This document shows, piece after piece, positions 1 to 8,023 of a stretch of 64,000 bases of DNA. Both the position numbers and the translations under genes were made by a program. The DNA is taken from contig JAEWDP010000101.1 of the NCBI GenBank assembly GCA_023390055.1, positions 4,031-68,030 of the forward strand, written 5' to 3'. Under the pieces are notes generated by a model, which saw only the letters and a list, made by a program, of their open reading frames with translations, did no database searches and was not told the DNA's origin. The DNA is from Pseudomonadota bacterium (GTDB lineage: Bacteria; Pseudomonadota; Alphaproteobacteria; Rhizobiales; Rhizobiaceae). Numbering within the stretch: position 1 is the stretch's first letter; each line of letters starts with the position of its first letter.

Positions 1-2
1 AA

Positions 3-272
3 AATTCCGCGCTCGCCGCTGACCTGCAGTTCAGGTCCGATGTGCTCATGACGTTGATCGACATATTCGAAGACAAGGGATGGAAACAGGCCGAGATCGC
101 GCACGCACTGGAAATTCCACAGCCCCGGGTTAGCGAACTGCTGCGCGGAAAAATCAGCTTGTTCTCGTCGGATCGGCTGATCGGATACCTGGCGAAGCTG
201 GGTTACCGCTTGCGGCCGTCCATGTCCGGCGATCACAAGGTAATCTGCGAAGTTGAGATGGAGGCGGCTTGA
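3..272 (+). CDS. HigA-like XRE antitoxin / regulator, 5' end outside the window
   Basis: The reading frame is open from base 3, so the N-terminus lies to the left; an internal GTG at 42 is available but splits the domain. The visible 89 residues form one XRE-type helix-turn-helix (KGWKQAEIAHALEI then QPRVSELLRGKIS) followed by SDRLIGYLAKLGYRL, the layout of antitoxins that partner HigB/Gp49-type toxins. In that family the antitoxin binds its toxin and represses its own operon. The gene runs toward a toxin-like gene on the opposite strand, which is not the normal operon arrangement, so its own toxin may lie outside the window. The family call is firm; the pairing is inference. Confidence 0.75.
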   Translation, partial: NSALAADLQFRSDVLMTLIDIFEDKGWKQAEIAHALEIPQPRVSELLRGKISLFSSDRLIGYLAKLGYRLRPSMSGDHKVICEVEMEAA

Positions 273-281
273 CCGCCTCCA
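259..281. terminator. Bidirectional hairpin between convergent genes
   Basis: A 9-bp perfect stem (TGGAGGCGG / CCGCCTCCA) with a 5-nt loop that contains the stop codon of the left gene. It lies between two convergent genes 16 bp apart and is followed by T-rich sequence on the plus strand, so it probably ends both transcripts. Confidence 0.6.
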
Positions 282-288
282 CTCTTGT

Positions 289-654
289 TCACTTCTTCAT
301 TTTCTCGGCTTTTTCCGCTTCTCGGACGATACCCATCATTTCCTTGTAGCGGTCTTTCACCGTGTCCATTGCCTTCTTGTCCACCCCATTGGTGGTTTTA
401 GTAAAGGCGTGGAGGACGAAGACTGTATCGATGAACTTTGCGCAGTAGACCACCCTGTAAGCCGGTGATCCGTTCTCGATAAGCTCGATAACGCCTGCAC
501 CCAGTTCGGGCAAATGTTTAAAAGGTGACCTTGGGTCTTTCCCTGCCGCAATGAAGTTCAGGTCGCTGAGGAAGTCGATTGCAATTTTTTCGGGCAGCTT
601 CTGTGCTGCCTTCTTTGCTGAGTTGTTTACGTATTTGATTGATTTTCTTGGCAT
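289..654 (-). CDS. HigB/Gp49-family (RelE/ParE superfamily) toxin
   Basis: A 121-residue basic protein. The central part (SPFKHLPELGAGVIELIEN, then AYRVVYCAKF and VFVLHAFTKT) matches the Gp49-like toxin family, whose members are ribosome-dependent mRNA endonucleases or relatives. The C-terminal Lys/Glu-rich helix is also typical. The start ATG at 654 has a weak GGA upstream. In this family toxin and antitoxin are normally co-directional and overlapping; here the neighbouring antitoxin-like gene is convergent and no co-directional antitoxin is seen. It is therefore either an orphan toxin or half of a rearranged pair. Confidence 0.75.
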   Translation of the reverse strand: MPRKSIKYVNNSAKKAAQKLPEKIAIDFLSDLNFIAAGKDPRSPFKHLPELGAGVIELIENGSPAYRVVYCAKFIDTVFVLHAFTKTTNGVDKKAMDTVKDRYKEMMGIVREAEKAEKMKK

Positions 655-800
655 TTATTTTCGTCCAGCCGGGTGACGGTTTCGACCTATCGACATGAAA
701 AATCGGGTCGAGATCGTATCGGCGACTTTAGATGACATAAAGAAACAGGTTTTTCGGTTGCCTACTATAATGTCCAACCTCCTCCCTGTCTGGCTGATCC

Positions 801-1229
801 CTACCCTGCCCTCACCATCCGTTGCGTCTTCTGCGACAGCTCTTCGAGCGTTGCCATCACGCGGTTGACCTGTGAAAGCGAGGCAGTCAGCTCAGGACCA
901 TACCTGATGACGAGATACTCCCTGCTCGTCGAAAGCGTCGCCAAATGTGCTTTCGTCCGCTTGCGCAAAACGAGACCGGTCTCGCACGCAATGCGTGTTC
1001 GCTCTTCAAGATCATGTCGGAAACCGCGGATCGTCTTGTGATCGATGCCTTTGGCAAGCAGATATGCATTCAGGTAGAGCTCAATCGAATGCAAAGCCAG
1101 AAGACGTCGCGGAAGAAGGCTCTGTTTCGATGTGCCGTCACCAAGTTTGACAGCGGCATCCTTATATCGCGCCGCCAATACCAGAATGTCTCGAACGCTT
1201 GCCGTTTCACCAGGGTATACAGAATCCAT
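801..1229 (-). CDS. Small helical protein, probably HEPN-like
   Basis: A 142-residue, almost entirely helical protein. The segment around residues 40-75 (LLALHSIELYLNAYLLAKG followed by RGFRHDLEERT) resembles HEPN domains, where a helix ending in a Lys-rich stretch is followed by an H-D-L motif. HEPN proteins are often RNases or partners of minimal nucleotidyltransferases in toxin and defence modules. No nucleotidyltransferase partner lies next to it; the gene upstream on the same strand is an unknown. The exact R-x4-6-H nuclease motif is not clearly present (R-G-F-R-H has one residue too few), so it may be a non-catalytic relative. The family assignment is tentative. Confidence 0.5.
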   Translation of the reverse strand: MDSVYPGETASVRDILVLAARYKDAAVKLGDGTSKQSLLPRRLLALHSIELYLNAYLLAKGIDHKTIRGFRHDLEERTRIACETGLVLRKRTKAHLATLSTSREYLVIRYGPELTASLSQVNRVMATLEELSQKTQRMVRAG

Positions 1230-1360
1230 CAGGTTATCCTCCCTAACGCGTTTGATGATATTTGCTGTTGATTGACGATGACTTGCCGAGCTCTCATGGA
1301 TAAACCTGCAGACAGCTCGGCGATGGTCATGTTGAGGCGTGCGGAACTCAAACCGCCTCG

Positions 1361-2068
1361 TCAGCCACGCGCTTCTCTGGTTTCCGGCGAGCTAGTCGCG
1401 ACAAGACGGACAACGTCGCGCAGCAATCTGCGCAGTTCTGGCCATGGTGTATCTTCAAACTTCAGGCCAGGATCATGCATGATGATCAGGCAATGGAGCT
1501 TTGCAGCCACTTCAACGAGCGAGCGAGGCGTTGTGATCTCCATGACCCGTCCGGAAATCCCGGCTTCCACCGCAAGTTCATGTTCCCGGGCAATTGCCGC
1601 ACCGTACCCCAGAAGTTTGTCAGCTTCTTTCCATCGCCTGCGACGCATACGAAGTTCAGCACGCACCTGAGACAGATGCTCGGCGTCCAGCTTAGAAGCC
1701 ATTCGATTGATGTCGGCGAAAGAGCGGACCTCCACAGATCCATCGTCTTCAATGGCCTGCAGCTTCACGACAGGAAAGCCACCTGCCCTTTGCAGCATTT
1801 CCATTTCAAGTTTTTGCTTGAGACGGGTGGCCTTGAGCCGCTGCAGATGACAAGCATACCAGCGGGGCCACATTTCGTTGACCGGGGTTGGACCGCTCGT
1901 ACGCCGATCACCAGGATCTGCGACACGCGCGGTCAGCAGCCGTGCGGCGACCGAGAGGAGGTTTCTGCGGTCAATCGTATATGGAAGGTTTTCAGTGATA
2001 GCGTCCTGTGTGACGATTTTTCTGCACGTGATTGCAGATAAAGTTCTGCTATTCTCAGAATCAGCCAT
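1361..2068 (-). CDS. Uncharacterised protein, coiled-coil rich
   Basis: 235 residues from the ATG at 2068, which has a GGGAG ribosome site 8 nt upstream; a TTG at 2083 would add five residues without such a site. I do not recognise the family. The middle (residues 75-150) is charged and helical (RLKATRLKQKLEMEMLQ, then RAELRMRRRRWKEADKLLGYG), suggesting a coiled coil. No signal peptide, membrane segment or catalytic motif is visible. It lies upstream of the HEPN-like gene on the same strand with a 131-bp gap, so the two could be co-transcribed. The setting is accessory DNA. Confidence 0.55.
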   Translation of the reverse strand: MADSENSRTLSAITCRKIVTQDAITENLPYTIDRRNLLSVAARLLTARVADPGDRRTSGPTPVNEMWPRWYACHLQRLKATRLKQKLEMEMLQRAGGFPVVKLQAIEDDGSVEVRSFADINRMASKLDAEHLSQVRAELRMRRRRWKEADKLLGYGAAIAREHELAVEAGISGRVMEITTPRSLVEVAAKLHCLIIMHDPGLKFEDTPWPELRRLLRDVVRLVATSSPETREARG

Positions 2069-2213
2069 GATCCAAGCTCCCAAAAGCTAGATTGTGGTTA
2101 GGCTGGTCGGCGTGTTTGCCCATTCCGATCAGCCGATTTACAACTTTTAAGATAATCGTACCCCGTTTATTCAGTCAATAGAGCCGCAGTCGATTATCTG
2201 TAATCCACAAGCT

Positions 2214-2242
2214 TTGACAAAAGCGTATCGGACAACTAATCA
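2214..2242 (+). promoter_or_regulatory. Promoter TTGACA-N17-TAATCA before the RHH gene
   Basis: A perfect -35 box (TTGACA, 2214-2219) and a -10-like TAATCA (2237-2242) are separated by 17 bp. The expected start point falls at about 2249, which is the A of the ATG of the ribbon-helix-helix gene, so the transcript may be leaderless. Confidence 0.5.
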
Positions 2243-2248
2243 CGCTCC

Positions 2249-2416
2249 ATGGGTCGTCCGCCGCTAAACATCAAGGAAACGAAAATCCGCATCTCTCCGG
2301 AAGCTATGGAGCGTATTCGGTCACTTGTCGGAAACTACAAGATTGCGTCGTTCATCCGCGAAGCTATCGACAACGAACTTGCTCGCCGCGAAGCTGAACG
2401 TGAAGCTGAGAAATAA
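2249..2416 (+). CDS. Ribbon-helix-helix (CopG/Arc-type) DNA-binding protein, 55 aa
   Basis: A very short reading frame. The translation begins MGRPPLN, then a predicted beta strand (TKIRISPEAMERI), a turn (VGNYK) and a second helix (ASFIREAIDNELARREAE), the canonical ribbon-helix-helix order. The C-terminal tail is a Glu/Arg/Ala helix. Such proteins are dimeric repressors, often antitoxins or plasmid and phage regulators. There is no ribosome binding site directly upstream; the promoter geometry suggests leaderless translation. No toxin-like partner is apparent within the next 500 bp downstream, so it may be an orphan regulator of this accessory region. Confidence 0.65.
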   Translation: MGRPPLNIKETKIRISPEAMERIRSLVGNYKIASFIREAIDNELARREAEREAEK

Positions 2417-2954
2417 CAGTACCGCAAAGTGCATGCCGAGCAATCGGAGCATCTTATCACTTCGCCGATTATCCCCATTCCACCTCATCCAGTTTGCGCA
2501 TGTTCGTCGTTCCCGCCACTTGACCGTCGGAAGGAAGCTAGCGGCAATAGAAGCCATGGGGTGATTTCTATCTGCCATTCCGGCCAGCGTCAAAACACGC
2601 ATATATCGGGCAACGGCAATCTCGCTATAAACCGGACTTCAGTTTTCGAGCGTTACTAATCAACACGGTAGTTTGCTGGCCGGATCGTCATCCGGAATGG
2701 CTAGCGACGGCCATCACCTTCAGAATCTCCGGGGCGATCAATCGAAAGCATCCTTGTTCAATCGTGCAATTGAAGGAACACGAGGAGCGCCCCGGGCCCG
2801 TATTCGGCATGGCACTCGCGTTCGCATGCAACGGGCTTGCACCTGCCACCACCAGAATAGGCGCACACTTTACAGATAACACACCAAGTACGTTTAAAAT
2901 TAGCGTTTAGTAATAATTTTAAAGTACGAATTGCATGCACTTTGAGTAAGTACT
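2417..2954. other. Intergenic, 540 bp, no convincing gene
   Basis: Neither strand holds a frame with recognisable protein character; longer open frames are antisense to the RHH gene or short and unlike any family. The last 70 bp become markedly A/T-rich and contain the inverted repeat in front of the abiE pair. Confidence 0.6.
2888..2928. promoter_or_regulatory. Inverted repeat upstream of abiEi, probable autoregulatory operator
   Basis: Perfect 9-bp arms TTTAAAATT (2893-2901) and AATTTTAAA (2915-2923) with a 13-bp spacer, each flanked on the outside by GTACG (2888-2892 and 2924-2928). The element ends 26 bp before the start of the antitoxin gene. Known AbiEi proteins bind inverted repeats in their own promoter and repress it, so this is the natural candidate site. 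Confidence 0.55.
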
Positions 2955-3803
2955 ATGTTGCAGCTTATGAACGAACAAAAAGAAGCACGGTTAAAGAGCT
3001 TGCTCAACACGCTGCCGCCCGGGTTCTATGTCGATAGCAAGTGGCTGACAGCGCGCGGGGTGCGCCGGTCTTCCGTCGCAGACTATGTGCGCTCGGGCTG
3101 GCTGCGCCATGTCGCGCACGGGCTGTACCAACGTCCAGGTACGGCACCCGCAGAGACGAAGCAGGACTGGCGCGTGCTTGTCCAATCCATGCAAACGATG
3201 ATGAAGTTCCACATTCATGTCGGCGGCATGACGGCGCTGCAGCAGTTGGGTCATCGCCATTACCTCGCGCTGGGCGGCAGCGAGCCCGTTTATCTGTATG
3301 CCGCCCGATTCCCGGGTTGGCTCGATCAGTCCCTCGTTGATGCGCCCTTATACCTGCGCAAGACAGCACTGTTCGGCGGCGCTGATCTCGGCGTGGACGA
3401 GGCCGGCGCACCATCAGGCAGCGCTGACGATACGCGGGAGTGGTGGGAGTGGTCCTTGCGTCTATCATCGCCTGAGCGCGCGATCTTGGAGGCACTGGAT
3501 GAGCTACCTGATCAGGAGAATTTCCATTCAGTCGATGTTGTCTTTCAGAGTCTTGTCTCATTGCGTCCGCGTCGCCTGATGGCACTGCTGACTGCGTGCC
3601 GCTCCGTGAAAGTGAAAAGGCTCTTCTTCGTCTTCGCTGCGCGCCACGGCCATGCCTGGTTCAAGCATCTGGATCCGAAAGGCGTCGATCTCGGTAGTGG
3701 CGATCGTTCGCTTGTCAAAGGGGGGCGTCTTCATCCGCTCTACCGGATAACTGTCCCCCACGACCTCTTCAGCAACAGTGAAGACGCACCTGATGACGGC
3801 TAA
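2955..3803 (+). CDS. AbiEi-family antitoxin of a type IV toxin-antitoxin system
   Basis: 282 residues (279 if the in-frame ATG at 2967 is used). The N-terminal winged-helix region (FYVDSKWLTARGVRRSSVADYVRSGWL followed by HGLYQRPG) is the AbiEi N-terminal domain, and the C-terminal half (LSSPERAILEALDELP and the VKVKRLFF region) is the AbiEi antitoxin domain. In type IV systems the antitoxin does not touch the toxin; it counters its effect and represses the promoter. The reading frame overlaps the start of the AbiEii gene by 11 bp, a tight operon. An inverted repeat just upstream fits autoregulation. No damage is visible. Confidence 0.88.
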   Translation: MLQLMNEQKEARLKSLLNTLPPGFYVDSKWLTARGVRRSSVADYVRSGWLRHVAHGLYQRPGTAPAETKQDWRVLVQSMQTMMKFHIHVGGMTALQQLGHRHYLALGGSEPVYLYAARFPGWLDQSLVDAPLYLRKTALFGGADLGVDEAGAPSGSADDTREWWEWSLRLSSPERAILEALDELPDQENFHSVDVVFQSLVSLRPRRLMALLTACRSVKVKRLFFVFAARHGHAWFKHLDPKGVDLGSGDRSLVKGGRLHPLYRITVPHDLFSNSEDAPDDG

Positions 3804-4716
3804 GATTTACGAGGATCAAGTTCAGCTGCTGGTGACCGCCCTTCCGTTTGTTGCGCAGGAAGCATGCTTTGCCCTCAAGGGCGGTACGGCGATCAATCTC
3901 TTTTACCGCGACCTTCCGCGCCTATCTGTCGATATCGACCTGACTTATCTACCGGTCAAAGATCGTGCGGAAAGTCTTGAGGAGATCAATACGGCGCTGG
4001 GCCGCATTGCGGATGCGATCGAAGCAAATCTGCCCCGCACCCGCGCGCACCGTATACAGGGCGGTGGTGGTGGCGACACACGCATCTTGCTCCGCCAAGG
4101 GGCAAGCGAAATCAAGATCGAGACCTCGCCCGTGGCTCGCGGCGTGGTCAATGCACCCCGGCAAATGCGCGTTATGGAGACGGTGGAAGACCGCTTCGGC
4201 TTTGCCGAAATGCCGGTCCTAGCGTTCGAAGACTTGTTCGCTGGCAAGATGTGCGCCGCGCTCGACCGTCAGCATCCCCGCGATCTTTTCGATATCAAGT
4301 TGCTGTACGAGAATGAGAGCCTGACGGACGCGCTATTAAGGACGTTCCTGGTCTATGTCGCGAGTTCGCCCCGTCCGCCGCACGAGCTGCTGCGCCCGAC
4401 CCGCGCGCCGCTTGAAGAGGCGTTCACAAAGCAATTCGTGGGCATGACTATTATTTCCGTGAGCCTTGAGGATCTTGCTGCAGCGCGCGAACGCCTGATC
4501 GCCGATGTCGGTGCGCGTCTCGACGATAACGTACAGCGTTTTCTGCTGTCACTTCATGACGCGCAGCCCGATTTCGCAGCCATTGGGTTGCCGCAGGCGG
4601 GTACTCTCCCGGCCGTACGCTGGAAAGTGCAGAACCTTGCCAAACTCAAACAGGACAATCCAGACAAGCACGCCGAGCAGCGCGCGTTATTGGACGATCT
4701 GTTTCAGCAAACCTGA
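3793..4716 (+). CDS. AbiEii-family nucleotidyltransferase toxin
   Basis: 307 residues from the ATG at 3793; a GTG at 3778 would add five residues. Family motifs are intact: FALKGGTAINLF near residues 26-37, then SVDIDL with Asp47 and Asp49 as the expected metal-binding pair, IKIETS near residue 115, and HPRDLFDI near residue 170. AbiEii and its relatives are nucleotidyltransferases; the characterised relatives MenT and AbiEii use NTPs, and some modify tRNA acceptor stems, halting growth. The gene overlaps its antitoxin and looks complete, in contrast to the second copy at 17.8-18.6 kb. About 390 bp follow before the next gene. Confidence 0.9.
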   Translation: MTAKIYEDQVQLLVTALPFVAQEACFALKGGTAINLFYRDLPRLSVDIDLTYLPVKDRAESLEEINTALGRIADAIEANLPRTRAHRIQGGGGGDTRILLRQGASEIKIETSPVARGVVNAPRQMRVMETVEDRFGFAEMPVLAFEDLFAGKMCAALDRQHPRDLFDIKLLYENESLTDALLRTFLVYVASSPRPPHELLRPTRAPLEEAFTKQFVGMTIISVSLEDLAAARERLIADVGARLDDNVQRFLLSLHDAQPDFAAIGLPQAGTLPAVRWKVQNLAKLKQDNPDKHAEQRALLDDLFQQT

Positions 4717-5104
4717 AAGCTGGACCCATCAGATTGAGGAGCAAGGCGGGAAACTGCGACTTGCCCTGTCAGCTACCACCAGGATGAGTAGAATACGGTA
4801 GGAGCTGCAGCCAAGGCTTCCCGAGCCTCGCTGACGAAATCCAGATCATCAGCGATCTCGGACCCGTCAGAGCTGCCGAAGAAGAAGCCTGATACTGAAG
4901 GCAGTTGCTTGAGATAGCTGGCTTTAGCAAGGGCCCCAAGACTTGCTGCTTGAGCGATCCGATGCATTTATCTATGCATCGGATCCAGGCCAGTTTTTAT
5001 CGTTGCGCAAAAATCCGGAACCGACGAGAACCACAACGCCAACGGGATCCAAATCTCCCGGGAAAAGCGTAATACCGTGGTCTGCATGTGGCCGGCACCG
5101 GGGC
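4717..5104. other. Intergenic between convergent units, with a 12-bp perfect inverted repeat
   Basis: No credible gene. At 4956-4985 two perfect 12-bp arms (GATCCGATGCAT / ATGCATCGGATC) flank a 6-nt loop. It is not followed directly by a U tract (a T5 run begins several bases later), so it could be a weak terminator for abiEii or a protein site. Confidence 0.55.
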
Positions 5105-6157
5105 CTACAGCGTCGCCAGTTCCCGATTGCTCAATCCCTGACCATCACTGTATTTATCCCGTATTTCGACCTTTTTCTCCAACGCCTCTACGACACTCAA
5201 GGGAAAGTCGACGCCATAGAGTTTTGAGAGATTGTTGAGCCCGCCAGGCGTATAGACGTTGATCTCCAATAGCTTGTCACCCACGATGTCGAGGCCAACA
5301 AGAAACATCCCGTCCTGGATCAGCTTTGGCCGCACCGTTTCGGCAATGGCACGCATCGTTGCCGTGACCTCCACAGTTCCGGCTTGACCACCGGCATGGA
5401 TATTGGAGCGGATCTCTCCACTCGCAGGTGCACGACGCAGGGCGGCATACTCTCCATCACGCTGCAACGGCAGTCCGTTCATCAAGAACAGTCGCACATC
5501 ACCCTCGACTGCCGCGGGCATGTAACTTTGCGCGATAAGATACCCCTCCTCACTCACCGCCTCAAAGATCTGTTTGATATTGGCATCCTTGGCTGACGCA
5601 ATCTTGAAGACATTCTTGCCACCAGAACCCTGCAACGGCTTGAGGATCACGCCCTTCTTCTGCTTGTCGATGAACGCACGGATTTCTTCAATACTCTTGG
5701 CAATCAGCGTCTCCGGTCGAACGGATGCCGGGAAGTCCTGAAAATAAAGCTTGTTTTGAGCCTTTGCCAAACCATCCGGATCATTGAGCACGATAACGCC
5801 ACGGGCTGCCGCAAGCCTGCCGAATACTGCACCAACATGTGCTGCCCAGGGTCGATCGGCAGCGTCTTCGGACGGATCATTGCGTAACATCAAGACATCG
5901 ATTTCAGAAACATCAAGGGTCGTGATCATTGTTTCCTTGCCCTGCAGGTCCTTGAACAGGGTCTCGGCCTTCTTGTAGTTGCGTGCAGGCAGACAAAGTG
6001 CCCGTATCACCAGGCTGTCATCGGGACGTAAAACGAAGTCGCCCGGCGTCACATAATAGATTTCATGACCCCGGCTGAGCGCACAGAGCGCCAAATGCGT
6101 GGTCGAATAGTTCGGGCTCTCGCCCTTGATGGAATTGACAAAAAACGCGATACGCAT
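5105..6157 (-). CDS. Glutathione-synthetase-like ATP-grasp ligase
   Basis: 350 residues with a good ribosome site (AGGAG, 9 nt before ATG). The N-terminus (MRIAFFVNSIKGES, then RGHEIYYVTPGDF) is the GshB-type substrate domain. The ATP-grasp core follows: GVILKPLQGSGGKNVFKI near residue 170, then EGDVRLFLMNG, and FLVGLDIVGDKLLEINVYTPGGL near residue 295, with the Glu and Asn expected to hold magnesium. ATP-grasp ligases join a carboxylate to an amine. It is the last gene of a three-gene operon, 12 bp after the MATCAP-like peptidase. This operon context argues against a simple housekeeping gshB and for ligation of a Glu- or Gly-like unit to an unknown acceptor. Function beyond the fold is inference. 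Confidence 0.8.
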   Translation of the reverse strand: MRIAFFVNSIKGESPNYSTTHLALCALSRGHEIYYVTPGDFVLRPDDSLVIRALCLPARNYKKAETLFKDLQGKETMITTLDVSEIDVLMLRNDPSEDAADRPWAAHVGAVFGRLAAARGVIVLNDPDGLAKAQNKLYFQDFPASVRPETLIAKSIEEIRAFIDKQKKGVILKPLQGSGGKNVFKIASAKDANIKQIFEAVSEEGYLIAQSYMPAAVEGDVRLFLMNGLPLQRDGEYAALRRAPASGEIRSNIHAGGQAGTVEVTATMRAIAETVRPKLIQDGMFLVGLDIVGDKLLEINVYTPGGLNNLSKLYGVDFPLSVVEALEKKVEIRDKYSDGQGLSNRELATL

Positions 6158-6169
6158 GTGGTAATGCTC

Positions 6170-8023
6170 CTAACTGGGCAACATCTGAATTGCAGAAAGT
6201 CCGGTTTTGGCGGCAGCAAGCCGCTGCTTCGCTTGGGGATGCGAAAGAAATTTTGGCAGCACGCGTGGCGGTTTGAGCAGGCCACGCGCACCAAGTTCCT
6301 GCATGATACCAAAATGGCTGGCAGCAATCTTGCCCATCCAGAACGGGTCAAGCGACCCGCCAGCCTGAAGATGGCTCAACACCTCCAGCAACCCACGCAA
6401 GTACACCGCATCCTTGGAAAGTCCGCCACCACGATAGACGCGCAGTGCGAGATTGAAGGCGCCGGCATCGCGTAATCCGAAATCCCCGACAAGCCGGCGA
6501 TGGCATTCGACGAAGCTTGCGCCATCAAGCATGTCGGCGCAGGCAACAACGCGAGACGCGATAAGGCGCAATCGCGCAACAGTCATGCCGCCAACGAGGT
6601 ATTCGGCGAGTACTGCCAAGCCTTCCTGTACACCCTCGTAACCTGCCAGGCCGGAGCGGAACAGCCGCAAGCCTTGTGCTGATCCGTTGAAATAGGTCAG
6701 GAGATGAACCCCGATTTCATGGCTGAGCAACGCTTCGACACGGCCTCGATCCATGGAGGTAGTACGCGAAATCATCAGACACGCGCCGGATACCATGAGG
6801 CCTGAAGGCAGGTCATCGCGCACTTCAACAAGTGCGGGGAAGCCGTCCTGCTCGTCGGCATAAGACTTGATCATGGAACGGGCGCTGCGCTCGACAAACG
6901 CGCAATCCACTTTCCCGTCTTCACCTCTTCGCCTTTGACGACGCGGTTTGGTCCCGGCCAGAATTTCGGTGGCAACCCTTAGCAATCCGGGCTCTACGGG
7001 GCCATAAAGCGCACGACCGAATTCGATATACCGAGGCGTTTCCCGTGCCGCCAGAAGCGATAGCTGCAGGTCGAGTTCCTGCTGCTTTTCCCGATAAAGC
7101 TTTGCAAGGACCGGGTCTTCAAACTGGTCAAGCGAGACGGAAAAGAGAGCCTTCTTCTTCTTCGCCACGTCGACTGCCAGCGGTCGGTAGAGGAAGCGCG
7201 GCGCCTGATCGCAACGATTTTCACGAAATTCGGCCCAGGCCGCCTGGGCATTGATCGGGGTTACCGCGAGCAGGAAATCAAATGATTGCGCGACGTCGTC
7301 GATCGCACGGTCAGCACGTGTGACGGCATCAACAAAGGCGCGACGCCCGAGAGCCCGGTGCGATGATATCGCGAGACTTCCAGTCTCGTCTGCAAAGCTT
7401 GCAACAGCACGCAATCCGGCATCAACGATATTGGCAACCAGACGGTCATGCAGTTCAGGATAGATGCCATCGGACTGGGGAACCCTGTAAATGGGTGCAA
7501 AGCGAATGGTCAGCGACGCGTATTGTGGCAACCCGCGGGCCAGTCTGGCCGCGGGATCATCAACAATTTTGGGCTTGGCGATCTGCGGTGCCCGATATCT
7601 GGCCCGTATTTTTTCGACTGCAGCAGAAAACGCGACAACTGCCGACTGCGCCGCAGTGTCGGCTGAGGCGGAGACGCTCAATTCGAATGGCGGAAGATAA
7701 TCTGCATCGCTGGCTAGCCGGTCACGTTCGAGTTCGCCGACATCGAGAAACATGAATGAACCGAAGCGTTTTTCCATCGCCTCGCCCACCAGCTTGATGA
7801 GGAGCTTTGCCGTACTAAGCGTACGGACCAACAGATAAGCCGAGTTGGCAGTGACAACTTCGCGGGCTGCCGGTTCACGTCGTCCTCCGACCTGGACGAC
7901 GAGAAACGGCATGGGGCGATCGATATGCAGGCGTTCGCCGCGACCGAAATCGCAACGGATCGGCTCACCGGAAGCCAGAGCTGTCGCAATTTCGGCTTGC
8001 AATTTTTCATCGACTGGTTTCAT
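6170..8023 (-). CDS. MATCAP/DUF1704-type putative zinc peptidase (TIGR02421 QEGLA family)
   Basis: 617 residues from the ATG at 8023, which overlaps the upstream stop as ATGA; a longer frame to 8119 would run through the upstream gene. Residues 430-475 hold the family signature: HEIGVH at 435-440 (HExxxH zinc motif) and QEGLAVLAE at 466-474, where a Glu is the likely third ligand. The eukaryotic members (MATCAP, formerly KIAA0895L) are zinc carboxypeptidases that remove the C-terminal tyrosine of tubulin. Bacterial members carry the old name flavohemoglobin expression-modulating QEGLA motif protein and have no established substrate that I know of. Its place between an amidohydrolase and an ATP-grasp ligase suggests it trims a peptide bond made by the ligase. 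Confidence 0.8.
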   Translation of the reverse strand: MKPVDEKLQAEIATALASGEPIRCDFGRGERLHIDRPMPFLVVQVGGRREPAAREVVTANSAYLLVRTLSTAKLLIKLVGEAMEKRFGSFMFLDVGELERDRLASDADYLPPFELSVSASADTAAQSAVVAFSAAVEKIRARYRAPQIAKPKIVDDPAARLARGLPQYASLTIRFAPIYRVPQSDGIYPELHDRLVANIVDAGLRAVASFADETGSLAISSHRALGRRAFVDAVTRADRAIDDVAQSFDFLLAVTPINAQAAWAEFRENRCDQAPRFLYRPLAVDVAKKKKALFSVSLDQFEDPVLAKLYREKQQELDLQLSLLAARETPRYIEFGRALYGPVEPGLLRVATEILAGTKPRRQRRRGEDGKVDCAFVERSARSMIKSYADEQDGFPALVEVRDDLPSGLMVSGACLMISRTTSMDRGRVEALLSHEIGVHLLTYFNGSAQGLRLFRSGLAGYEGVQEGLAVLAEYLVGGMTVARLRLIASRVVACADMLDGASFVECHRRLVGDFGLRDAGAFNLALRVYRGGGLSKDAVYLRGLLEVLSHLQAGGSLDPFWMGKIAASHFGIMQELGARGLLKPPRVLPKFLSHPQAKQRLAAAKTGLSAIQMLPS

